This document shows positions 22,315 through 33,031 of a stretch of 64,000 nt of DNA, in pieces; positions within the stretch are counted from its first letter, which is position 1; the number at the start of each line of letters is the position of its first letter. The notes under the pieces are model-generated. The model was not told where the DNA came from. It saw only the letters and a list, made by a program, of their open reading frames with translations, and searched no databases. The DNA is from Raffaelea ambrosiae (Eukaryota; Ascomycota; Sordariomycetes; Ophiostomatales; Ophiostomataceae): the NCBI GenBank assembly GCA_002778195.1, contig PCDI01000001.1, positions 372,001 to 436,000 on the forward strand, in the 5' to 3' direction. Both the position numbers and the translations under genes were made by a program.

Positions 22315-23931
22315 ATGGCAGAGGAATCGACCAACCCAAGCGACAACCCGGACAGCAAAACGCCATCCAGGGCCGACGTTGTCCCGGAAATCGAAGTTGA
22401 CAGCGCCCGATTGGAAAAGCAACCCTCAACACCAGATGGCAACCAAACTGGAGGTGCTACTACCGGCGACCCTCCTTACACGGCCTTTTCTGCTCGCCAG
22501 CGATGGGGCCTTGTTGTGCTGTTGGGCTACTTGGGCCTCGCCTCCTCTCTCACAGCCAACATCTACGTACCCTTGATTGACCAGCTGGCTGGTCATTATC
22601 ACGTTTCGCGCCAAGCCATCAACTTGACAATTACTGCTTTTTTTGTTTGTCAGGGTGTTGCCCCTTCGTTCTGGTCACCACTGTCCGATGTGGTCGGCCG
22701 TCGACCCATCTTTCTGGCCACGTTCACTGTGTACACACTGGCGTCCCTTGGCCTGGCCATACCCAACCGCAAGTACCCAGCTCTGATTGTCATGCGTGCA
22801 CTGCAGAGTGCGGGCGGCTCCTCAGTACTGTCTCTCGCCTATGCTTCCATTGCCGATGTCACTGTCCATGCAAAAAGAGGGCGCTTCCTGTGGCCCATGA
22901 TGACAGCCATCAACATCGGCCCCAGCTTCGGACCCATCATCGGTGGTGCCTCGGTGACGGCCGCGGGCGACCCCCGGTGGTGTTTTCTGGCTCTGCTGGT
23001 GTTTGGTGCTTCTGGATGGCTTCTCATTGGATGGGCACTGCCCGAAACAGGACGCTCCGTTGTTGGCAACGGCGCTGTTCCTCCCCAGGGCATATGGCGG
23101 ACTTGGTGGAACATTGTGTTTCGGAAACCAGCCACGCCTGCGCCATCACCCGAGGCAGTGGCAGCGCCTGTCAACACGGGAAAGACTGGCCGTGGCCGTG
23201 CCGCCGTGCCGAACCCGTTGGCCAGCCTGCGGCTCCTGCTGTATCCTGACGCCTTTGTTACCCTATTTGTGGCCGCCACGCCATATGCTGGCTCGTTTGC
23301 CGTACAAGCCACCATGTCGCCTGTCTTTGGTGGCATCTACCACTGGTCGACCTTGTTTGTTGGCCTTTCCTTTCTTGCCGGTGGCGCCGGTACCCTGCTC
23401 GGTGGGCTTGCCAGCGGTCGTCTCCTCGACCACAACTACCGCACGGTTGCGCGTGCCCACGGCCTGGCCGTGGATGGGAAACGCGGCATCGACATTTCTA
23501 CTTTCCCGCTCGAGGAAGCTCGCTGCCGCTACAGCCTCCACATCTCGACATTTTTCATCATGTCGTACATTGGCTATGGCTGGGCCGTGCAACAACGCGC
23601 CCATGTGGCCGTGCCCTTGGTGTTGACTGGATGTATGCGGTTTCGAAGCGCACTCACCCATCAGACCTTTAGCGCCCTCATTGTCGATGTTTTCCCCGAA
23701 AAAACAGGCACAGCTGCCGCGGCCAACAACATTGTGCGCTGCAGTCTGTCTGCTGCCATGCTAGCTCTCGTGGATCCACTGACAAGCGCCATTGGCTATG
23801 GCTGGACATTCACACTGCTGGGGCTGCTCGACCTGGCCAGCAGCATCGCTGGCGTGTTGGCATTGCGTCGATGGGGGAGATCGTGGCGAGATCGACGAAC
23901 GAGCCGAGAGCAGACATCAAATATCGATTAG
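22315..23931 (+). CDS. MFS transporter, DHA1 (drug:H+ antiporter) family, Qdr/Aqr1-like
   Basis: Single exon, 538 residues, with a good start context (CAACATGG). It is a 12-TM plasma-membrane proton antiporter of the type that exports drugs, weak acids or small metabolites. A hydrophilic N-terminus of about 60 residues precedes TM1 (RQRWGLVVLLGYLGL). Then NIYVPLIDQLAGHY, motif A-like SPLSDVVGRRPIF near residue 122-131, MRALQSAGGSSVLSLAYASIADV with a following basic RGR, INIGPSFGPIIGG (motif C-like, typical of antiporters), and a central loop of about 50 residues. The second half contains AGGAGTLLGGLASGRLLD and a C-terminal TAAAANNIVRCSLSA block characteristic of Qdr-type proteins. Substrate cannot be told from sequence. 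Its neighbour on the right is a separate transporter of the ACS family. Confidence 0.9.
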   Translation: MAEESTNPSDNPDSKTPSRADVVPEIEVDSARLEKQPSTPDGNQTGGATTGDPPYTAFSARQRWGLVVLLGYLGLASSLTANIYVPLIDQLAGHYHVSRQAINLTITAFFVCQGVAPSFWSPLSDVVGRRPIFLATFTVYTLASLGLAIPNRKYPALIVMRALQSAGGSSVLSLAYASIADVTVHAKRGRFLWPMMTAINIGPSFGPIIGGASVTAAGDPRWCFLALLVFGASGWLLIGWALPETGRSVVGNGAVPPQGIWRTWWNIVFRKPATPAPSPEAVAAPVNTGKTGRGRAAVPNPLASLRLLLYPDAFVTLFVAATPYAGSFAVQATMSPVFGGIYHWSTLFVGLSFLAGGAGTLLGGLASGRLLDHNYRTVARAHGLAVDGKRGIDISTFPLEEARCRYSLHISTFFIMSYIGYGWAVQQRAHVAVPLVLTGCMRFRSALTHQTFSALIVDVFPEKTGTAAAANNIVRCSLSAAMLALVDPLTSAIGYGWTFTLLGLLDLASSIAGVLALRRWGRSWRDRRTSREQTSNID

Positions 23932-24845
23932 TGTTCGGAACCAGAAGGGGGCGATGTGAGAGATGGGATTTCGACTATGTACTTTGCTGCGAGATATTAA
24001 CACACGCTCAGATGATTTTACTCAACTCGCCATCTCTTTGCATGAATCAATAAACGCTCAAACAGTAAGGACTAGACAGAGAGTAAAGCTGTTTATTATC
24101 TTTCTTTTTAAGAGAGCACTTGCTATGTGCTTTGTGTTATCATTGGTTCATCGAATGGGGGCTCTTCCTGGTTATCGTGAACCCAGACACGGTAGCAGCA
24201 ATCTAACCGTAGAGTGGCAAAGTAACGAGTAACTAATGCGAATTAGCGACAATCGATATCAGAGACGAACGAACATGCACCCACTGTTGCTATCAGACCC
24301 ACGTGGAAAAATCAGAGCAGAGATCCGGCTTGGCTGTTGTGCAGCCCATCGACCCATCAGAGACCACCCCCTCCTTTGATAAGCCCAGGCCAAGCAGCTG
24401 GTCCACCAACGCAAGCGGGGCAGCTAATCCCAGCGCGCTACTCCAGCTCTCGAGGGGCAGGTGGAAGCGACTCCCAGTGCTCGACGCCCGTTGTTAATCG
24501 GCTTGGCCTTGTCGTCGACTCTGCTGAGCTGCTTGGTAGCTCCACCGTCTGGCCAAGATACGCCTGTTAGGTGGAGGGTCAATGTAACGAGCCATTCTTT
24601 CCGCCGTGTATTTTGGGTCGCTTCTTCCCTTCTTCTCGATGCATTCTGTTTCTTCTTTTCTTCTTGTCTTCGTTCCTTTTTCCAACCCTTCGATCTGTAC
24701 GCCGTGGCCTGCGGAAATAGCCAGCTGATATTGCCCGATCCGGTAGGCACGAAGAAAGGATCCACCACGCAGTTATCGCCAAGCGCATCGTGAGCCTCAA
24801 TATATCCGTATTCGCTGCATCTCAGCATCCCGGCCTCAGGACACG
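23932..24845. other. Intergenic between two transporter genes
   Basis: About 900 bases, tandem orientation. The 150 bases at 24590-24680 are CT-rich. I see no gene, RNA or repeat that I can support. Confidence 0.5.
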
Positions 24846-26578
24846 ATGGTGTCCTTGAACATTCGCGGCATAACGCCGTACCACATCACGCATGAACGGA
24901 GCCCTGAGGAGAAGTCGCTGGTGCGGCGACTCGACATGTTTCTCATGACGTTTGGATGCATCTCGCAAGGTAAAAAGAGTGAACCAACAGAGCGACATCG
25001 ACCTCGAAGGGGAGACCACGCTGACACAACGGCACATAGTCATCAAGTACCTCGACCAGCAAAACATCAACAACGCATATGTTTCCGGGATGAAGGAGGA
25101 CCTCAACCTCCTCGGAAACGAGCTCAACTAGTCAGTCACGTTGCCATTAGCTATTTTATGCATACAGGCCCAGCGACTAATCCCTTTCCCCCCAGCTTCA
25201 CCACCTACTTCAACGTTGCCTACTGCGTCATGCTCATCCCCTCGCAGATCATCCTGACCCATGTCCGGCCCAGCTACTGGCTCTCGGGCCTCGAGGTCGT
25301 CTGGGGTGTACTCACGGGTCTCATGGCCCTCGTCAAGAACGCCAAGCAGGTCTACGTGATCCGCGTGTTCCTGGGCCTCTGCGAGTGCAGCGCCTGGCCG
25401 GGCATGATGACACTATTGAGTGAGCCCTGTCTTCTTGCCTCCATCGGATGATACGTGGTCCGCTAACCCCGATAGTGCTCTGGTATACGCCGACTGAACT
25501 GGCCAAGCGCATGGGCTTCTACCACTCGTGCCAGGCCGTGGGCACCATGATGTCCGGCGCCCTGCAGGCTGCCATCACGGAGACCATGGACCAGCATCGC
25601 GGCCTGGCCGGCTGGCGGTGGCTCTTCATCGTCAACGCGATTATGACGGTCGTCTGGGGCGGCCTCGGGTTCTTCATGCTGCCGGATGTGCCGAACCGGC
25701 CGAACCCGCGGGCCCTCTGGTTCAGCAAGCGGGACGCCGAGCTGGCCATGGAGCGGCTGGCGCGCTACGGCCGGACCGAGTCGAAGAAGGTGACGTGGGC
25801 CGGTGCCAAGCGCACCTTTTCGACGTGGACGGTCTACTTCATCGCCATCCTGTACATCTCGACGGTGCTCGGCACGTACGGCTACGTCTACTTCTCGCTC
25901 TTTCTCAAGTCGCTGGTCCGGGCCGACGGCAGCAAGCGCTGGACCACGGCCGAGGTCAACGTCATTCCCATTGGCGGGTCCGCCATCAACGTCGCCTTTG
26001 TCTGGATCTGGGCCCTGCTCTCGGACGTGCTGCAGACCCGCTGGACGCTCATCGTGCTGCAGGGCCTCATCGAAATCGTCGTCTGCATCATCATGAGCAT
26101 CTGGACGGCCCATCCGACCTCGACGCCGCTCTCGGCTGCCTACGCCGGCTACTTTATCAACTACGCCGTCCTCGGCACGGCGCCGCTCATCTTCAGCTGG
26201 CTGTCGGACCTCGTGCCCAACGACCCCGAAGCCCGGTCGCTCACCGTCGGCGTCTCGGTCGCCGTGTACTACGCCATCTCGGCCTGGTCGCAGGTCCTTG
26301 TGTGGCCGGCCACCGAGGCGCCCCACTACCGGTACGGCTGGCAGTCGTCACTGGCGCTGTGTGCGCTCTTTGTCATTATGACGGCGATCCTGCGTTTTGT
26401 TGATGCGCGGTACTTGACTCCGAAGCGGCTCGCGGAGGCCGCGGTGGCAGAAAACGCCCCGGTGGTCACCACCGCCACGCTCGACGGCGAGGCGGTCGAG
26501 TACGGCACCGTATGCGACGTCGCGAGCGGCAAGGACGTGCCTCCAACAAAGACGAAACAGGTCGACGACAACGTCTAG
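24846..26578 (+). CDS. MFS transporter, anion:cation symporter (Dal5/Liz1/Seo1-like)
   Basis: Exons 24846-24969, 25040-25130, 25196-25419 and 25476-26578 give 513 residues. The family imports organic anions or vitamins (allantoate, pantothenate, nicotinate, biotin precursors) with protons. Diagnostic blocks: RRLDMFLMTFGCISQ-VIKYLDQQNINNAYVSGMKEDLNLLGNELNY-FTTYFNVAYCVMLIPSQIILT, built from three exons. Then GMMTLL-MLWYTPTELAKRMGFYHSC across intron 3, RWLFIVNAIMTVVWG, FFMLPDVPNRP, and WTTAEVNVIPIGGSAINVAFVWIWALLSD. KYLDQQNINNAYVSGMKEDL strongly recalls Liz1/Seo1-type carriers. Introns are 70, 65 and 56 bases; one uses GTCAGT as its donor. Codon usage of exon 4 is extremely GC-rich at third positions. 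Substrate unknown. Confidence 0.9.
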
Positions 26579-27109
26579 GTGTGGCAGTCAAGCTAGACAG
26601 CCCGCGGGCCGATGGTCATGTCTTCTCCCTTCCTGTACTTGTCTTCTTCCCCTGTCCATATATGTGCACATATAAGAAAGGTCCTTCCCTTAGCGACAAA
26701 TATAGAGTGCCCCTGTTCATGTTCTTTGTACAATCAGCAGCATCCGCTCGTCGCAAGACGAGGTGCGGTAGCATGCATCTTCAACCAGTCCCTCCGATTT
26801 TACAGTAGTTATTCGCCTACGACGCCCGCATGCTGTCCAATGCCGTGCAGACCAGCGCTAGCCTGTTGGAGACGAGTGGGATCCAAATACGACGGATAAA
26901 CTATCAGGAAGCCAGGGCTGGATGTACAATCAAAGGGTTCATTTTCAGACTCTTGAGAATTCGGTTCAGGCTCCCTCACTTATCTATCACATATTTTCGC
27001 CTCGTTTTCAACTCCCGCCGAGAGTAACAGTGCGGTCTTTATTGATTTATCTGTCTACTGTCGCTCGACAAATGATGACATGCTCAGAAAATGCAAAGCC
27101 TCCAAAAAC
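26579..27109. other. Convergent spacer with a 16-bp palindrome
   Basis: 3' flanks of the ACS transporter and the methyltransferase. A perfect palindrome TATATGTGCACATATA lies at 26659-26674, about 80 bases after the transporter stop codon. Nothing else called. Confidence 0.6.
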
Positions 27110-28834
27110 TCAGAACGGTTTCTGCGCGATGGCCAGGTTCGCCCGGTAGTATGCGTGCACCTTGAGGCTGCGCATGTCCTTACGCAAGTGCGCCGAGTAC
27201 ACGCTGATCTGCTCGGGCGTCCAGCCAATCATGCTCGCCATGAGGCCTACTGAGCCCTCGATGTCGTTTTCAAACGTCGCACGCGCATACAGGCCGATCT
27301 CGCGCTGCTTCTCGTCTTTGGCCCATTCGGAAAAGGGGATCTTCAGGTAGAATTTGTTAGCAGGTGGGCTTTTCTCCTCCCGAACGAATGTGATGTGGTA
27401 TTGAGCTTTTCAGCACGAATGCACGGGTAGGGAGGGGCTACCTTGTATAGAGTCTCCTGGATGTTGATAAATCCAGCAGCTTCCAGTGCCTTCCTCTGCA
27501 GCTTGTCCAGCACGATGCTGACCGACGCCTTGGAGCCCAGCTTGCGGAAGCCCCCGAGGAAGATGTGTGCCCACTGGCCGGCCGCCGTAGTCTCGGTGAC
27601 CGTGCCATCGTCGGACTCGAAGAAGGCGTTGGTGTCGAGGGTCTCGATCCAGCCGCCGGGCTTGAGGGCGCGGTAGGCCTGGCGGAAGAGCTCTTCCCAG
27701 TCGGGAACCGAACCGACCAGCCAGCGGGCGTGAATGTAGTCGAAAGTGCCCTCGGCATAGGTCCAGGGCTGGTTGAAGTCATCGATTTGGCTAGACGAGA
27801 TTAGAGGGAGGGGAAAAGACAAACAAACCCACCAAAGACAAACCAAAGACAGAATACAAGATACAAAACTGAGACCAAAAAAAAAAAAAGTCGTGAACCT
27901 ACAATTGCACATTTGGGGGCACCCATGTCGGCTGGATCGGAGACAGGTCGGTGCCTATGACCTGGGTTTCCGGGTGCAGGTCTGCATAGTCACTGGTCTC
28001 CGTTAGCATTTGCAGCGGCAATGGCTGTCATGATTGTAGAAGAGACGAACATGGCCCAGGCGCCGGTTCCCGTGCCGATGTCAAGGACTTTCTGGAAAGT
28101 GGGTTAGCTACTGTCAGAGTGGTGGCTATAATTAAGCATACATCGACGTGGTCTGGCAGCGGCGCCGCGGCGAGCTTGCCATCGAGGATCAATGTGAACA
28201 CATGGTGTCTGCGAGCGGTCAGTGTTGTGCCTGGCTGTCTACAAAGTGGTCTTCTGTGACGAACTGGATGTCCAGGGTGTTCTTGCCGAGTTCATCATTG
28301 GTGCCCCTGATTGGAGTCAGTCACGGTGTGCGATGCGCAGAGACAGAGCTGGCTTACCAGTAGTGGTTGACATCGCGGTCGCTGTGGTAGGTGCGTCCGT
28401 TGATGCTGCGGTACTTGAGGATGGACGACGAGATAGACGCCGTCGAGCTCGCGGCGTCGTCACCAAAGGCCGAGTCGGTGTCGGAGTTCTGTAAGAACTG
28501 TCAGCTGATCAAGAAGCATGCATGGTACTGGAAACGTGAGCAAATAGGAAGCTGTCCAGCCCGCATGCATGCCCGAATACATGCCCGCATGCCAGAATGG
28601 CGCGATGACCGCCGTGCTCACCTCCGGCAGTCCCTGGTTGACCCAAAGCTCAGGAGGTTGGAGCTCGCCAACAGGCCCCTGCTCTTCCGTGTCTTCTGCT
28701 TCCAGCGTTAGCTTTGCCGGCGCGGTCGGCGGCGACGCGGACTTTCGAGACCGCGGCGACGATGCTTGTCGTGGCTTCGGCGACGATCCTTCCTCGGGCG
28801 TGGCGGCCCGTGCCGCTGCTTGCGGTTCCGTCAT
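27110..28834 (-). CDS. LaeA-like class I SAM-dependent methyltransferase
   Basis: Eight exons on the minus strand: 28834-28622, 28488-28358, 28306-28265, 28208-28142, 28091-28051, 27992-27903, 27790-27442 and 27340-27110, giving 387 residues. All junctions are in frame and reconstruct family motifs: ILKYRSINGRTYHSDRDVNHYW-GTNDE, LGKNTLDIQ-HHVFTLILDGKLAAAPL, SAM motif I KVLDIGTGTGAWA-I (from residue 152), DYADLHPETQVIGTDLSPIQPTWVPPN, QF-QIDDFNQPWTY, FDYIHARWLVGSVPDWEELFRQAYRALKPGGWIE. The N-terminal 85 residues are Ser/Pro-rich and disordered. Relatives include the LaeA global regulator of secondary metabolism and UMTA-type metabolic methyltransferases; short-exon LaeA paralogues usually belong to the second group. 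Two introns start with GTTCGT. Exons of 41 and 42 bases make this gene easy to misannotate. Start chosen at ACAATGA. Confidence 0.88.
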
Positions 28835-29423
28835 TGTGTCTCGGCTGGGTTTGGCGAATATGCGCAAAACTATGGCTCACAAGGTCCGACGTCTATGGTC
28901 CGGCAGGCTCTGTTGGAGAAGCAAGACCAGGTGCAGGAACAGGAGAGGCTTTTCGTGAAAAGATTTCTGAAGAGGGAGGGAGAAAAAAAAGAGGCCCAAG
29001 CGTGTTCGTACGATCCCGCTTGAGGTGGGGGTGCCAATGACACGTCACGAACCGGTAGAGTTGCAGCCGGATGCGCAAGGAGCATTAGCTAGAAGGGATA
29101 AAAATCAACGGTGTGTGTTGAATGTCAAGACGGTAGCAGTAAGCTCCTATGGTGTCTTTATTGCCAAGACAGGAGTAAACTTGAATATACGAGAATACAC
29201 GATTTATGTTTGCGGACTCAAATAATAAGAACAACTAAAATTTGTCATATTTGGGTATAGCTAAATGTATACATCTTCTGGGGAATAACTGAAGAGAAAC
29301 CTCGCTGGGAATCCTGTGGTATAATTTAAGGGTAGGACATATACTATACAACATCACGCTACGTTCATGCCACGCAGGTTGTGCAAACAACGCAACCAGG
29401 TACAACTCGACGCGTCCTGTTCT
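28835..29423. other. Intergenic between methyltransferase and permease
   Basis: About 590 bases on the upstream side of the methyltransferase and downstream of the permease (both minus strand). The half near the permease is AT-rich (likely 3' UTR and polyadenylation region). No gene supported. Confidence 0.5.
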
Positions 29424-31250
29424 TTAGCAGAGCCAGAACCAGAACTTCTCGAAAATATTGCGCGGTTGCGGGTTGGGCCAGTGGCCGTCCTCGGCATCCA
29501 GAGCGGCCTTGCCTGTAAAGATGTCGGCCTCGGTCGGACGCAGGCACTTGGTGCGCTTGAAGATCTTCCAGAAGAAGTACAGCGCAAAGAAGATGGGAAT
29601 ACCAATGTAGGCGGCGATGAAAGCTGGAGGAGGGGGGTTAAGTCAACAAGGGAGAAAAGACAAGGCACTGGAGAGGAGCGTGGACTGGACTTACTGCTGG
29701 TGTCCCAATGGCCGTGCACAAAGACATCGAAGCCGTTGAACAAGATGATGATGGCAAAGTAGATCAGAGAGGCCCAGCACGTGTACGGCTGGAAGGGACT
29801 CTTGAAGATGAGGGTGTTGCGGTCAATGCCCTGGGCCGCGAGGGCCTTGTAGAACTTGAGGTAGCAGACGCAGATGGAGCACCAGGTGAAGAGACTGGCG
29901 ATGGTGGTCAGGTTCTGGAACCACTCAAAGGCGGTGGCGGCACCGCTGGAACCAGCCGACAGGTAGGTCAGCAGGCCAATGACGGCGGTGCCAGCGACGG
30001 CGTTGTAGGGCACACCGCGCTTGGAGCATCGGAGGAAGACCTTGGGCGCCTGGCGGTTCTGGGCCAGGGCGTACAGGTAACGCGAGCCGGTGTAGAGGAA
30101 GGCGTTGGCAGAAGACGAGGCCGAGGTCAGAATGACAGCGTTGATGATGGACGGCAGCACCTTGATGCCGGCGTTCTGAATGCCGATAACCCAAGGAGAG
30201 GCAGCGGCCGTGTCGGTGCCGGCGTCCTGGGCAGACAGCAGCTGCTTGTCGTTCGAAGCCACGAGCCAGCTGATGGCGAGGGCACCGAGGATGTAGAAGA
30301 AGAGAATACGCCAGAAGACACGCTTGACAGCCTTGGGAATGTTCTTGCGCGGGTTCTCGGCCTCACCGGCGGCCACGGCGACCAGCTCCACACCACCGTA
30401 GGAGAAGGCGGCGTTGACGAGCACAGAGAAGAGGCCCAAGAAGCGTCCGGTGGATCCCTTGCCGTCGTACTCCTTCATGGCACCGGGGTGCTGCCAGTAC
30501 CAGAAGCCGAGACGCTCGTGCCGCGGGTTGCCGCCGAGCATGACGATGAAGGCCATGAGCAGCAGACCAAGAATGGTGATGATCTTGATCGACGCAAAGA
30601 TGAACTCGGCCTCGCCGTAGACAGAGACGGCCACAATGTTGAGGAGAATGACCAGCACGAGAATCAGGGAAATCCAGGCGGCCACGTTGATGTCTTCGGC
30701 ACCCTTCCAGTAGCCGATGACGACGGAGGCGGCTGAGATTTCGGCGCAGATCGTGATGGCAGAGGCATACCAGTTGTTCCAGCCGACAGCGAAGCCCAGA
30801 GCCTCGTCGACGTAGCGGGCACAGAACTGGGGGATGGCGCCAGGCAGCGGCAGCCAGGTGGACATCTCACCGAGAGACTGCATCATGCCGAAGATGGCAA
30901 TGCCCGTGAACGAGTAACCGAGAATGACAGACAGGGGGCCGGCACGCGTGAAAGCAGAGCCGATACCCAGGAAGAGACCGGTGCCGATGGTGCCGCCGAG
31001 GGCGATGAACTGGATGTGGCGAGACTTGAGACTGCCTTGCATTAGCTAGACTGGTATTGAAGAGAGGGCAAAAAAAAAAAAAAAAGGTCTTCCGTGGGAG
31101 TACATACCCGCGAGACACGTAACCATATTCATCCACCTCGGCCTGGCTGCCGAGAATCTCACCACCCTCGAGGATCTTGTCTTGCTTGCGGTCCTCGCTG
31201 CCATCGTAAGGAGGGAGGTTGGCAACCTCCGAGTCGGCCTCCTTCGACAT
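29424..31250 (-). CDS. Amino-acid permease (yeast amino-acid transporter family)
   Basis: Exons 31250-31108, 31031-29695 and 29623-29424 on the minus strand give 559 residues. This is a 12-TM plasma-membrane proton/amino-acid symporter of the APC superfamily, YAT branch (Gap1/proline-permease relatives). The cytosolic N-tail is followed by the hallmark RGLKSRHIQFIALGGTIGTGLFLG, which is restored by intron 1. Then GEMSTWLPLPGAIPQFCARYVDEALGFAVGWNNWY, FSYGGVELVAVAAGEAENPRKNIPKAV, SSSANAFLYTGSRYLYALA, and NRQAPKVFLRCSKRGVPYNAV. The last exon encodes the final TM and the C-tail IFKRTKCLRPTEADIF with a terminal FEKFWFWLC that resembles the conserved aromatic C-terminus of these permeases. The substrate range cannot be read from the sequence. 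It is preceded by the largest gene-free interval in the window. Confidence 0.93.
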
Positions 31251-32993
31251 GGTGACAGGTTGCTCTTGCGCCGAAGGTTTGAGCTGTGATCAGATTGGGG
31301 GAGTGTTGAAATAGTCGAAAGAAAAGAGTAGACAAACAGAAACGGGGGGGTATATAAGGAAAGGAGCTTATTAAGCTTATTAAAAAAAGAAAGAATAATG
31401 AGATTGAGTCTAATGAGGACACGGCACAGAGAATGTGTTGCCGTGGTCTAAGAAGGAAACGGGACAGCCTGTAGAAGAGCACCCGAGACTGGGGAGAAAG
31501 GAAATGGAATGGAGTAAAAGCAGAAGCAGGACGGGAGAGATGGGGGGACGAAGGGGGGATGAAGGTATTTAAAAAGGAAAAAGAGCAGCAGTCTGGGTGA
31601 GCTGTGGTATCTACCCACCCAATGCGCGAGGTGTGAGAAGAGACAGAAAGAGGGGGGGGGGGGGTGGATGGAGCAGGCAAGGGTATGGGGCAGCTGGGGT
31701 GACCGAGAAGCAAGCACAAACGTCTCTGACTTGCGTGTGAGTACAAGCCACCAACACAAATCAACCCCGAAAAAGAAACAATACAAGCCCCCCCCCGGGC
31801 CAACAGTCGACTACAGCGGTATCTTGCAGATCCAGGCTGACCAGGACAGCAGAGACAGGAGGACAGTGTGTGTAGGAGGTCAAAACCAGAAGGGAGGCAA
31901 AACAAACAAAAGAGGACAAAACGCTCGTGCTTCCTTCTTTGCCCGGCCGTGCCCATTCCCGCCCGAATTGCGCCTTTCTTCTAGAAGCCCAGAAAGCTTC
32001 CTTCGTCCGGCGGGCGGGGGCACGCACTGCCCCTGTGTGTGCATCAAAGAAGCCCCATTGAGGCTCCATAATACGTTTCTGCATCTTTCTAGCCTGTCTC
32101 GAAGCTCACATTCGGTCAACCAAACAGTAAGGAGGCTTGAAGGACAGCTCTACACAGACTCTCTGGTGGTCATGGCTGCCACCATCTTTTCCGGGTGATC
32201 TATCGTTCCATTCCCTGTTCCCAAGGGGGAGGGGGGTGGGAACTAGGGACCGAAGACAGAGAGGGAAAGAGAAATATTGGGAAAAGCAGGTCACCGGTCA
32301 GACGAGGGCTGTTTCCGCCCAGTCGGGAAGGGGGAGGGGACGACTTGTCCCCGGTATGAACCCACTTCCCACAGACATCAGGAATGCCCGTTATTTCTTA
32401 TTCCACATCTGGGCGTTCTGCGGCGTTTCCCCGTGTCTTCATCCTCAATCCTGTCTGTGGCGACACCTTGCATCTTACGACGGCACGGCCTGCAGGTACT
32501 GAACCATGGGTAGTGGACATGGGAACAGGAGCTTGAGGCAAGGAAATAAGGATGGTTGTGGGAGTTATCAGGAATGGGCTTCCTGGGGGGCCAGAGCTGC
32601 GCAATCCTGCATCCGAGCTGCACGAGGGCCAAGGCGTGGAGAGACAAACAAACCAAAAATAAAAGAGGAATGCCGCCAAAGAAGGAAGACCAGAAAACAC
32701 ACCAAAAAAAACGGCATGAGGGTGGCGCGTTCCCGTCCTGCAGAGAGATAGGCAAAAGCCACAGCCACCGAAATCCAATTTGCGTCTGTCATTTGTGTTT
32801 GCCAGCAAAGTGAGCCTGCAGGCGAGGGAACATAGAGAGAGATATCGTTGCTTGCTTGGATGGCAGGACCCGCTTCGGCGGCGCCGAGGTCTCTGAAGAG
32901 AAGGCAAAACAAGGTTGAACGTAGGACGGAAGCCAAGACTACCACCGAGTGCTGCTGGGAAGCGCCGGTAGATTTTTGGGTTCTTGGACCTCT

Positions 32994-33031
32994 GGGGGGG
33001 GGGGGAGAGGAAAGGGGGGGAGGGTAGGGGG
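32994..33031 (+). other. G-rich block with G-quadruplex potential
   Basis: Four or more G runs in 38 bases: 12 G at 32994-33005, seven G at 33014-33020, three G at 33022-33024 and five G at 33027-33031, with spacers of one to eight bases. This matches the general pattern for an intramolecular G-quadruplex on the plus strand. The long homopolymer may also be hard to sequence exactly. Confidence 0.7.

Noticed and set aside
29708..30736. 342-codon plus-strand open frame
   Set aside because: Antisense shadow of the amino-acid permease; Gly/Glu/Asp/Val-rich translation with no fold.
31159..31956. 265-codon minus-strand open frame overlapping the permease start
   Set aside because: Overlaps the first permease exon in another frame and is Ser/Phe/Cys/Pro-rich, as expected from a pyrimidine-rich leader.
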